Assembly (NCBI GenBank): GCA_016180755.1
Contig: JACPAO010000064.1
Span: 1 to 36,414 of the forward strand
Source of the DNA: Methanobacteriota archaeon
GTDB lineage: Archaea > Thermoplasmatota > E2 > JACPAO01
Length of the DNA: 36,414 nucleotides
Direction: 5' to 3'
Numbering within the stretch: the first letter of the stretch is position 1; every line of letters starts with the position of its first letter. Positions 16,714 through 25,480 of this stretch are shown here, in pieces. The translations under genes were made by a program, and so were the position numbers. The notes beneath the pieces are model-generated. The model was not told the DNA's origin. It ran no database searches and saw nothing but the letters and a program-made list of their open reading frames with translations.

Positions 16714-17686
16714 GCAAGGGGTCCCGCACGCGGTAGACGCCGCGGTCGGTGCGTTCGACGACGCGATGGGCCTCGACGAGGCGGCCGAGCAGGACGACCA
16801 CGTTCTTGGGCTCGAGGCCGAGCCGCTGCGCGATGACGGTGGGCGAGCTCTCGTCGTAGAGGCACATCGCGACGAAGATGTCCCGCATGAGGCCCCGGAG
16901 CGAGGCCCACGCGCCCATCGGGCCGTTGGGAAGATGCTCGACGACCTCCGCGAGGGCCGCCTCCGCCTCCGTGGCGCCAAGGTGCCGCGCGCCGGTCGCG
17001 AGGGCGCCGAGCCAGGCGGCCTCCCCGAGCCGCTGCAGGTCCGCGGGGCCCCCGCGGGAGAACTCGTAGAAGATGTCGAGGGCCTCCTCGCCCACTGCGA
17101 GGCCTGCAGCCTGGAAGCGTCGGCGCAGGAAGTCCGCGGCGGTCGCTTCGCTGAAGGGCCGAAGCGCCACCTGGGCGTCCGCGAAGGGTGCGAGGGTCGT
17201 CGCGTCCCCGGTGAGAAGGACGTGGTAGGGGAGGCGGTCGAGGAGGACGTAGATGTCGGCAAGTAGGGAAGGATCCAGGCTGGCGAGGGCGTGGGCGTTG
17301 TCAAGGACGAGCAGTCCTCGCTGGCCCTTCGCGGGAAGGGCGAGGTCGGCGTAGACGGCCCCCGGGGGCCGGTCGGGGGCGGTTGGAGCGTCGACGCCCA
17401 GCGCGGTGGCCAAGAGCCGGAAGAAGCCTGCCCTCGAGGCCGGCCAGACGCGGGAGCAGTCGAGGTGGGCGCGGGGCGAGGGCAAGGAGGGGCCGATTCC
17501 CAGGACCAGGCTCGTCAAGCCCGACTCGGGCGCGCCGGTAAGGGCGAGGCGGGCAGGCCTCCTGCCTGAAAAGCCCTGCACCAGTAGGCGCCGTTCCTCC
17601 TCGAAGCCGTACAAGTATGTTCCGGCCATGGTCGGGGGAATCGGTCCGGCGGTGTAGAAGGGGCCCTGCGTGTGGAACAACTCCAA
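16664..17686 (-). CDS. AAA/archaeal-ATPase-like protein with degenerate Walker A and C-terminal winged helix
   Basis: LALTGAPESGLTSLVLGIG (no P-loop Lys), GLLVLDNAHAL, LLTGDATTLAPFAD; VIAQRLGLEPKNVVVLLGRLVEAHRVVERTDRGVYRVRDPLLKHYVR. Confidence 0.75.
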   Translation of the reverse strand: MELFHTQGPFYTAGPIPPTMAGTYLYGFEEERRLLVQGFSGRRPARLALTGAPESGLTSLVLGIGPSLPSPRAHLDCSRVWPASRAGFFRLLATALGVDAPTAPDRPPGAVYADLALPAKGQRGLLVLDNAHALASLDPSLLADIYVLLDRLPYHVLLTGDATTLAPFADAQVALRPFSEATAADFLRRRFQAAGLAVGEEALDIFYEFSRGGPADLQRLGEAAWLGALATGARHLGATEAEAALAEVVEHLPNGPMGAWASLRGLMRDIFVAMCLYDESSPTVIAQRLGLEPKNVVVLLGRLVEAHRVVERTDRGVYRVRDPLLKHYVRKSWSSPILRS

Positions 17687-17708
17687 AGTTTACGACGTGT
17701 TGCTTGTA

Positions 17709-17730
17709 CTAATCGTATGTCGTATTAGTT
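17709..17730. repeat. inverted repeat ACTAAT-N10-ATTAGT in the divergent promoter region
   Basis: Perfect 6-bp arms next to TTATAAGG (17729-17736). Confidence 0.6.
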
Positions 17731-17771
17731 ATAAGGAATTTCGGTTCTCTCTTGAGAAAACGGTCAAACAA

Positions 17772-17798
17772 AAGGCGAACCTTAATCTTGTTCGCCTT
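17772..17798 (+). promoter_or_regulatory. 5' leader hairpin upstream of the giant surface protein
   Basis: AAGGCGAAC-CTTAATCTT-GTTCGCCTT, perfect 9-bp stem, in an AT-rich leader; GGAGG SD at 17829-17833. Confidence 0.65.
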
Positions 17799-17841
17799 CG
17801 ATTGAAGGGAATACCGGCAATCTTCCCTGGAGGGATCCCCC

Positions 17842-20800
17842 TTGGCTAAACCAGCTAATACGACAAAGAAATTGTACACAGTATTTGTAGTCGCGGCCCT
17901 GCTCGCGTCGTCAATTCTACTTATCGGCTCGGGGAACGACTCGAACGCCGTCGCCCAGACCGCCCCCGCGCTCCAGATCACTGCGCTCGACTACACGACC
18001 CTCCCCACCGAGATGTTCGGCGACGGCGCGGCCGTCCACGTCAAGCTCATCGACTCCGCCAAGGACACGACTGACCTCCCCGACAAGGTCACCGGCGTCT
18101 CCGTGAAGTCCGTGACGTCGGGCGGCGCCGCCCTCGACCCCCAGGGGGCCAGCGGAACCCCATGGACGATCGACCTCATCGAGACGGGCTACCACACGGG
18201 TGTCTTCGTCGGCTCCTTCATCGTCGCGACCGCCCCCGGCTGCACGACGCCCGGCGCCTCGCCCGCACCCCTGTGCCCGCCCGTGAAGACCCACCCCCAT
18301 TACGGCAAGATCTTCGGCGACGGCATCCTCAAGGTCGCGGCGAACGCCAAGATCACGGTCTCGAAGGACTCGCTGACAGATGACGTCTCCTGGCGGGTCG
18401 CGGACGACTCGACCGCGACGGCCGCCGTGGTCGCGCCCGTGCCGGCCCCCGCGGGCTTCCCGCCCGTCATCCCCGGGTACGGGATCCAGATCGGCTTCCG
18501 CGTCTTCGACGCCGACCTCCACGCGACGACTTCGCTCGACGTGTACCCCGCGGCCGGCGTGCCCTCGCTCCTGCGCGTCTTCTCCGACAGCGACCCCACC
18601 GGCGAAGTGGTAACGCTCGTCGAGAGCAAGGACCAGAGCGCGACCGTGACGACGCCCGTGCCGACGCCCGGCGCAAGCAAGGCCGACGGAGGCTATTTCT
18701 TCGGCACCATAGGTTTCGAGGCGAGCGCCGTGCCCGCGAACGGCAAGGTGTTCGTCCAGCATGGGGACCGCGTCCAGGCCGTGCTCACGGACCTTCGCGG
18801 CACAAACGGGCTCGCGCGCACCCTCGAGCTGCCGCGGGACCTCGTCGCCTCGTTCAATTCCTGGACCTTCCAGACGTCGAGCGAAGGAAGCGTCGGTTTC
18901 GCAGGCGACCCGTACTTCGGGGCGGACGCCGTTCCGGCCGGCGGCGACGGTTTCTTCGAGACCCAACCCGTCCTCTTCGTGTTCGACGTCGACGAGTCGG
19001 TCCAGAACGCGGGGCGCGACACCGTCGTCGTCAAGGTGACGACGACGAGCGACAGCGTGGGAAGCTGCGTCGAGCTCACCGAGCTCGGAGGGGGCAGCGG
19101 CCTGTTCTTCGGAAACTTGGTCGTCGTGACGACGGACCAGGCGCAGGTTCCAACGAGCGCCGCGAACGCCCGCCACCCGCCGCCTTCGACGCCCTTTGGC
19201 GGCGGATGCCCGAACCAAGGACCTTGGGTCCGCGCGGCGAACGGCGACCGCCTCAACGCCCAGTACACCGACCTCACGGACTTCGGCGGCGTCACGCAGA
19301 CGCGGACCGCCCTGTCCCGGTTCTTCACCGTCCAAACGGCCTGCGTCCAACTCGGCCCCGACGGATGCGCCGCCTCGACCGGCCCGACCGGCCGCCTCGT
19401 CGGCGCAACGGGTTCCCACAACGTGATCGTCGTCGACCCCGACGCGAACCTCGACCCCCTCGTCCAAGAGCAAGTCACGGTCAAAGTGAAGTCCACGAGC
19501 GATCCCTCTTCCCTCAGCGTCACGCTCACCGAGATCCCGGAGAACAGCGGTCGCTTCATCGGGAACTTCCAGTTCGGGGACTCGACCGGCGCCGGCCGCC
19601 TGCGGGTCACCGACCGGGACCAGGTCGTCGTCGAGTACGACGACGCGCGCCGTGCCGACGGGACCCGTGGGATTGTGCGCTCCAACCTGGTCACCTGGCG
19701 CGACGCGACCGACGGCCAGGTGTTCCTGGACGCGCCCTACTACGTGAAGCAGGCCACGGGCACCTCGTACGGCACGGCAGCCAACGTCATGATCCTCGAC
19801 GCCGACCAGAACGACCCCTACCTGCGCGACGTCGTGAGCGTCAGCATGGTCGACCTCGACAGTGGGCAGGGCGTCACGTACGCGAACGTGCTCGAGACGG
19901 GAATCGACACCGGGATGTTCCATGTCGAGGTCCCGTTCGGCACCGGGACCGTGGGCGGCGTTCCACGCTTCGACCCCGGCACGCTCGTCACCGACAACAA
20001 CGACGACCTGCGCGCCGAGTACTCGGACCCCGTCGCCGACGACGGGACGCCGAAGACGTTTGCGTCGCCGAACGCGAAGTGGCTCGTGGGTAGCGCTTTG
20101 AGCCGGCTGGAGACCGCGACGGGCGAGCGGCTCACCTCCATCTACATCGGCACCGCGGCCCCCCAAAGCCTCGACCTCACGGTCAAGGTGGCCGTCTACA
20201 GCTCCACGCCCGTCACGTCGATCGGCGTCCACTCCTCCCGCTGCAGCACGGACGTCCCGGTGACGCTGTCCCCCTCGGGTGACCGGTTCGTCGGCGACCT
20301 CATCCTCACCACCGACCCGGGAACCGCGGGCGACCAGGCCGCCCGGTGCACGGCGCTGCGCCAGGGCTCACCGGCCAAGCTCGGCGTGAACGTTGGCGAC
20401 GGCCAGGTCGTGCAGATCACCGGCGACACCGCGAACATCGCCGTCTCGCGCGCCCGGGCAACGACCGGCTACGACTTCCTCGACGCCTCGGGCGGCCCCC
20501 TCCTTCGCGCGTTCGGCCGCGTCGCGCCCGTTGGGCTGCGCATCGTCGGCAGCGCCCAGAACGAGGACTCCTCCGCCCGCGACGTCGGCGTCCTGCAGAT
20601 TTTCCCGCGCGGCGCGATCCTTAGCCCGGCCGATGCGGACGTCATCAACGTCGTCGCCGTGGAGACCGGCTCCGATACGAACACGTTCCTCACCTCGTTC
20701 GGTTTCGGCGCCGTCTCGAGCGGGGCGGCCCAGGTGGTTCGGGCGAACATCCCCACGACCGCCCAGGTGCCCCGGGACGTGCAGAACGGCCGGCAGCTGC

Positions 20801-23800
20801 CCGGCGCCAACATCCGTGCGAAACTCATGAACGACCCGGCCGTGGAAGGCGTATACTGGTACCCGGCGACCGACCCCTCGTTTTCCCCGACCGCGGCGGG
20901 AAGCCTCTCCGGCAAGCCCCGAGTCCGGATCGTGGACGACGAGTCGACGGGGTACGTCTTCGGCGAGACCCTCCAAGGCAGCGGTGTGGCGGCGTACACG
21001 CTGGCCTCGAGCTCCGTCGAGGCCTCCCACGTGATCGTGTCCGTGACGCGCGCCGAGACGACGCCCAGCCCAAGCGAGCACACGGTCGGCGCCGTGGCGG
21101 AGGGCTCGTTGCGGCCGATCCTCGACAGGAACCGGGACGGCGTCCTATCCTGCGCCGACGTGACCCTTTCGCCGAGCACGGCCACCTGCAGCAGCACGGA
21201 GGCCGATCTGGTAGCCGGCGTGGTCAAGTACAGCACGCCGTCGTGCACGCCCTCCTTGACGCAGCAGTGCGCTTCGTTCGAGGTCCAGTACGAATACCAG
21301 GCGATCCCGTCGACATCGCTCGCGAGCCCCAACAACGACGGGTTCCACTATCGCCAGACCCTCGCGAACCAAATCACGTTCGGCGAGGCCATCCCCACCG
21401 GCCGGACGATCTCCGTGGACTACCGTGTGACGTCCATGATGGTTGCGGTCGGAAGCGAGAACGGCGGCGAACAGGAGCAGATCCCCTTTGTCCTCATCCG
21501 CACCAACACGGCCCAGGCGAATGACCCGATGCAATACGAGGCGCAGATCACGGTCGAGGCGTTGGCGGTCGCGAGCAACCAGGCCGTCAAGGTCACCGGG
21601 GGGGCCACCACCCACCAGGACCGGCTCGTCGTGAGCTACGCCGACCCGCACATGGTCGATGGCCTTCCGGGCGTGAGCTCGTCGTCCCACTTCCGCAACC
21701 GCGTGGCGACCGTCGACTGGCTCGAGACCGAGACGGGCACGCTGTCGTTCCGCAAGAGCGACTTCAGCGGGGCGGCGCCCTCGCCGTTCTTCGGCCCCTT
21801 CGTCCCCGTGGAGGTCCGGGACCTCGACTTCGATTCGACCGGCGATCCGGACTCGTTCCTCATCACGGCCCGCAATGCCGCCAACGCCCAGGACACCGTC
21901 GCGGTCGCCGTCCGCGAGACAGGGACGCGCACAGGCCTCTTCCGCGGGCTCGTTCCGGTGGTACCTGGAACGCCGGTATCGGGTGACGGATCCATCAACA
22001 TCGCGGGCGGCTCCGGGGCCATTGTGGTCTCGTACACCGACCCGCAAAGCGTCACCGGCACGACCGTCACGCCGGCGATCAGCATCGGCTGGCGGCCCTC
22101 CGCGACCGGTTTCGTCGTGGTCTCGGGCTCCCCCGCGGTCCCTTCGACGAACCCCGGCCCGCCCGTCCCGCCGGTCACCCTCAAGGGTTCCTCGGACGCC
22201 CTCTACATCCGTGTCACCGATGGCGACCGCAACCTCGACGACAACTTCATCGACCAGCTGACGGTGAACGTGTTCTCCTTCGCCGACCCGGCCGGCGAGA
22301 CCATCACGCTCCTCGAGGACGGGCCGCGGACGAACAGTTTCGTCTCCGCGGGCGTGCGCTTCGAGACGTCGCTCGTGGCTGGCAACGGCAAGGTCTTCGC
22401 GCCCGACTTCGCGGGCGGAGGCGAGACGATCCGCGTCCGGTACGTGGATCCGCTCAACCAGGTCGGGCTGCGCGTGACGGAGGAGCCTCCCGCGACCATC
22501 TCGTGGGACCGGACCTTCGACACGCAGATCGCGTTCAACCGGGAGTTCTACATCGGGTTCGATCCCACGATTTCCCCCGACCCGAACGGGGTCCACGCGA
22601 ACACCCTCATGCAGGACGTCACCGTGCTGGTGGCGGACGGCGACCTCAATCAGCTCGCCGGCACGGTGGAGCGGCACTCGACCCGCCTCAAGCTCGGTAG
22701 GCTCGACGCGAGCGGTGAGTTCGTAGCGGGAACCGACAAGACGTTCGAGATCGTGGAGGTCGGCGCGAACACGGGCGTGTTCTTCGGCCGCGCCACCTTC
22801 AAGAACTCGGCCGCGAGCGACCCCGAGGATGCCCCCATCACGTCCACGGCCAAGACCGGCCGCGTCGGCATGACCCCTGATCTTACGAACGCGCGCCTGA
22901 GGGCCCGCGTCGTCGACGATTTCGGCGCGGCCGGCGACTCGCTGGTCTTCGTCCGGGACGCCGACTGGTTCCGTCCCGGGTTCGGCGTCATCAAGCTCGA
23001 CCGGGCCGGGTACAACGTCATCACCCAGCAGCCCGAGATCAGCGTCTGGGACGCCCACCGCGACACGGACCCCACGGGGACCGGGACGGCGGACACGCTC
23101 TCCGTCACGGTGAAGTCGAACGAGAACCCGACCGGCATCTCGCTCACTCTTACGGAGACGGCCGTGCACAGCGGCCTCTTCAAGGGCAAAGTCACGTTGA
23201 GCCAGGCCGCGACCCCGGCCGCAGGAGCCATCAAGGTCCGCAACAACGACGTCCTCCAGGCGGTCTACGCGGACCAGAACCCGACGGGCAGCCGCACGGC
23301 CTCCGCGACGATCGCGATCGGCGACACGACGCCGCCGGTAACGAGCCTCGTCACGTCCCCGGCCGTGGCCGATGGCCTGCGCGGCGTGTTCAAGACGAAG
23401 CCCTTGGTATCGTTCACGGCGAGCGAGCCCATCCAGAAGACCTTCTACCGGATCGGCACCGGCGCGACGCAGGAGTTCCCCCAAGGCGGGACCGCGTTCG
23501 AGCTCGGCGAGGGATCCCACCTCGTGAAGTTCTGGAGCATCGACTCCGTCGGCAACACGGAGGCGGACCCGAACCGCACCGTGGAAGTCGACCTCACCAA
23601 TCCGACCCAGGCGCTCTCCGGGCTCCGCGGGGCCGCGGACGCCGGGGGCAAGGTCACCCTCAACTGGACCGCGCCCGCCGCCACGACGAACCCGTTCGAC
23701 TTCTTCGAGTACGTCGTGTTCCGCGACGGCGGCGCGACGCCCCTGGGCGCGGTGTCGCAGCCGAACTTCACGGACTCGACCGTGAACGACGAGCAGGCTC

Positions 23801-25119
23801 ACACGTACCAGGTCGCGATCCGCGACAAGTCCGGCCGCCAAGGCCCCTTGTCGACGAGCGTGAGCGTCACGCCCGACAAGACGGTCCCCGTGCTCTCAGG
23901 CGCGTCCGTCTCGCCGGCGAAGTTCGACACGCGCGCGAAGCCTACGGGCCTCGCGGTCGCGGTCACGGCGACGGACACGAACCTGAAGGAGGTCACGGCG
24001 GCCCTCGTACCCCCCTCGGGGACGGCCATCGTCACGGCGACCCTAACTCGCGGCGCCTCCGGCCCGCACGCCGGGACGCTCGCGGTCTCCGCCGTCGACC
24101 AGCCGTGCGCCTGCCAGGTCGTGTTCACCGCGACGGACCAGGCCGGCAACGTCGCGACGGCCAACGCCTCGCTCACCGTCACCGGACCCGACACGGAGCC
24201 CCCGAAGGTCTCGTTCCCCAACCTTGGCTCGAACGCTGAGGTCGCCCTCGGGACGCCCGTCGACGTGACGGTCACGGACAACGTCGCGCTCGCAACCGTC
24301 ACCTACACCGTCGACGGCGGCACCCCGCAGACCGCCACCATCACGACGCCGACCTCCGTCTCGTTCAGCGTCCCAACGGGCACGCTCGGCCTGGGCCCGC
24401 ACACGGTCGTCGTCACGGCCGTCGACCAGGCCGTCGACGCGAGCGGCAACCCCGCCCCCAACCAGGCCGTGGGCACCGCGAACTTCGTGCTCAAGGAAGC
24501 CGCCCAGATCGGAAAGAGCGGGTTCCTGCCGACCAACGCCACCGCCTTATCGAACGGAGACGTGAAGGTCACGTGGACGCTGCCCGAGGACGTCCCGGCG
24601 GGCGGCGTCGGTGGCTTCCAGGTCTGGCGCGCCGCGAGCCCCTTCGCGCTCGTCGGGACCGTCGAGGACCCGAGCCGCCGCGAATTCATCGACGAGTCGG
24701 CCGTCGCCGGCCGCGTCTACCGCTACGTCGTCTCCTGGTACGGGGCGTCCCCGCTCGAGTCGCTGCAGCAGGTCGTCGGTTTCACGTCCGAGGAGGACGT
24801 GCCCGCCTCCGCCCCCGTGACGGCGGAGAAGACGGGCATCCCGGCCTGGGTCTGGGTCGTTTCCGCGATCGCCGGCATCATCGCGATCGCCATCATCGTC
24901 GGCGCGACCGTCGCCATGCGAAGCCGCAACCGCGGCGGCGCGACGCAGCAGGTCGTCATGACCCCGCCCCCCGAAGCGGAGGCCTCGGGGCAGGAGGCGG
25001 CTCAGGGCGAGCTTCACCGGCTGAAGTGCCCCCAGTGCCAGCACCGGTTCGAGGTCGTCGGGACGAAGCCGATCGTGACCGTCTGCCCCAACTGTGGCAA
25101 GAAGGGCATCCTCCGATGA
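17842..25119 (+). CDS. giant (2425 aa) secreted/surface protein: signal peptide, about 10 repeats of an ETGxxTGxFxG module, Ig/FN3-like region, TM, cytoplasmic zinc-ribbon tail
   Basis: TTG start with SD GGAGG 8 nt upstream; continuous ORF; repeats such as VTVKVKSTSDPSSLSVTLTEIPENSGRFIGNFQF; TM IPAWVWVVSAIAGIIAIAIIVGATVAM; tail LKCPQCQHRFEVVGTKPIVTVCPNCGKKGILR. Confidence 0.9.
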   Translation: MAKPANTTKKLYTVFVVAALLASSILLIGSGNDSNAVAQTAPALQITALDYTTLPTEMFGDGAAVHVKLIDSAKDTTDLPDKVTGVSVKSVTSGGAALDPQGASGTPWTIDLIETGYHTGVFVGSFIVATAPGCTTPGASPAPLCPPVKTHPHYGKIFGDGILKVAANAKITVSKDSLTDDVSWRVADDSTATAAVVAPVPAPAGFPPVIPGYGIQIGFRVFDADLHATTSLDVYPAAGVPSLLRVFSDSDPTGEVVTLVESKDQSATVTTPVPTPGASKADGGYFFGTIGFEASAVPANGKVFVQHGDRVQAVLTDLRGTNGLARTLELPRDLVASFNSWTFQTSSEGSVGFAGDPYFGADAVPAGGDGFFETQPVLFVFDVDESVQNAGRDTVVVKVTTTSDSVGSCVELTELGGGSGLFFGNLVVVTTDQAQVPTSAANARHPPPSTPFGGGCPNQGPWVRAANGDRLNAQYTDLTDFGGVTQTRTALSRFFTVQTACVQLGPDGCAASTGPTGRLVGATGSHNVIVVDPDANLDPLVQEQVTVKVKSTSDPSSLSVTLTEIPENSGRFIGNFQFGDSTGAGRLRVTDRDQVVVEYDDARRADGTRGIVRSNLVTWRDATDGQVFLDAPYYVKQATGTSYGTAANVMILDADQNDPYLRDVVSVSMVDLDSGQGVTYANVLETGIDTGMFHVEVPFGTGTVGGVPRFDPGTLVTDNNDDLRAEYSDPVADDGTPKTFASPNAKWLVGSALSRLETATGERLTSIYIGTAAPQSLDLTVKVAVYSSTPVTSIGVHSSRCSTDVPVTLSPSGDRFVGDLILTTDPGTAGDQAARCTALRQGSPAKLGVNVGDGQVVQITGDTANIAVSRARATTGYDFLDASGGPLLRAFGRVAPVGLRIVGSAQNEDSSARDVGVLQIFPRGAILSPADADVINVVAVETGSDTNTFLTSFGFGAVSSGAAQVVRANIPTTAQVPRDVQNGRQLPGANIRAKLMNDPAVEGVYWYPATDPSFSPTAAGSLSGKPRVRIVDDESTGYVFGETLQGSGVAAYTLASSSVEASHVIVSVTRAETTPSPSEHTVGAVAEGSLRPILDRNRDGVLSCADVTLSPSTATCSSTEADLVAGVVKYSTPSCTPSLTQQCASFEVQYEYQAIPSTSLASPNNDGFHYRQTLANQITFGEAIPTGRTISVDYRVTSMMVAVGSENGGEQEQIPFVLIRTNTAQANDPMQYEAQITVEALAVASNQAVKVTGGATTHQDRLVVSYADPHMVDGLPGVSSSSHFRNRVATVDWLETETGTLSFRKSDFSGAAPSPFFGPFVPVEVRDLDFDSTGDPDSFLITARNAANAQDTVAVAVRETGTRTGLFRGLVPVVPGTPVSGDGSINIAGGSGAIVVSYTDPQSVTGTTVTPAISIGWRPSATGFVVVSGSPAVPSTNPGPPVPPVTLKGSSDALYIRVTDGDRNLDDNFIDQLTVNVFSFADPAGETITLLEDGPRTNSFVSAGVRFETSLVAGNGKVFAPDFAGGGETIRVRYVDPLNQVGLRVTEEPPATISWDRTFDTQIAFNREFYIGFDPTISPDPNGVHANTLMQDVTVLVADGDLNQLAGTVERHSTRLKLGRLDASGEFVAGTDKTFEIVEVGANTGVFFGRATFKNSAASDPEDAPITSTAKTGRVGMTPDLTNARLRARVVDDFGAAGDSLVFVRDADWFRPGFGVIKLDRAGYNVITQQPEISVWDAHRDTDPTGTGTADTLSVTVKSNENPTGISLTLTETAVHSGLFKGKVTLSQAATPAAGAIKVRNNDVLQAVYADQNPTGSRTASATIAIGDTTPPVTSLVTSPAVADGLRGVFKTKPLVSFTASEPIQKTFYRIGTGATQEFPQGGTAFELGEGSHLVKFWSIDSVGNTEADPNRTVEVDLTNPTQALSGLRGAADAGGKVTLNWTAPAATTNPFDFFEYVVFRDGGATPLGAVSQPNFTDSTVNDEQAHTYQVAIRDKSGRQGPLSTSVSVTPDKTVPVLSGASVSPAKFDTRAKPTGLAVAVTATDTNLKEVTAALVPPSGTAIVTATLTRGASGPHAGTLAVSAVDQPCACQVVFTATDQAGNVATANASLTVTGPDTEPPKVSFPNLGSNAEVALGTPVDVTVTDNVALATVTYTVDGGTPQTATITTPTSVSFSVPTGTLGLGPHTVVVTAVDQAVDASGNPAPNQAVGTANFVLKEAAQIGKSGFLPTNATALSNGDVKVTWTLPEDVPAGGVGGFQVWRAASPFALVGTVEDPSRREFIDESAVAGRVYRYVVSWYGASPLESLQQVVGFTSEEDVPASAPVTAEKTGIPAWVWVVSAIAGIIAIAIIVGATVAMRSRNRGGATQQVVMTPPPEAEASGQEAAQGELHRLKCPQCQHRFEVVGTKPIVTVCPNCGKKGILR

Positions 25120-25220
25120 CGGGCCGCGGCGTAAGCCTTAAGAGGACCCGCGCCCCCGGACCGGGGGGTATGCGGCGGTTGTTCGTCGTACGGCCGTCTT
25201 CGGACGCAAACGAATCGACC

Positions 25221-25227
25221 TATATAC
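25221..25227 (+). promoter_or_regulatory. TATA-like element, start of a possible long leader
   Basis: TATATAC about 255 nt upstream of ATG 25481. Confidence 0.45.
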
Positions 25228-25354
25228 TCCCAGGGACGTTGGACACGTCCGCGCCGCCCGAGGCCGCGATGGGCCGCGTCGACGGGATAAGTATGGGGCC
25301 AAGCTTGTGCCACAACGGATTAATACGGACCTCCGTGAGGAGGGGGTTTGCCCG

Positions 25355-25372
25355 ACGTCCGGTACGGGACGT
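25355..25372 (+). repeat. leader hairpin ACGTCC-GGTACG-GGACGT
   Basis: Perfect 6-bp inverted repeat in the 361-bp intergenic leader. Confidence 0.5.
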
Positions 25373-25480
25373 AGGCACCAGCAACATGGGGTGCAATGGC
25401 GTGGTCGCGGTTGGATGTAGCCTGACGATGAGTGGACCCGCCCTCGCGACCCTTTCGGACACACCGCGGAGGAATGCGTA

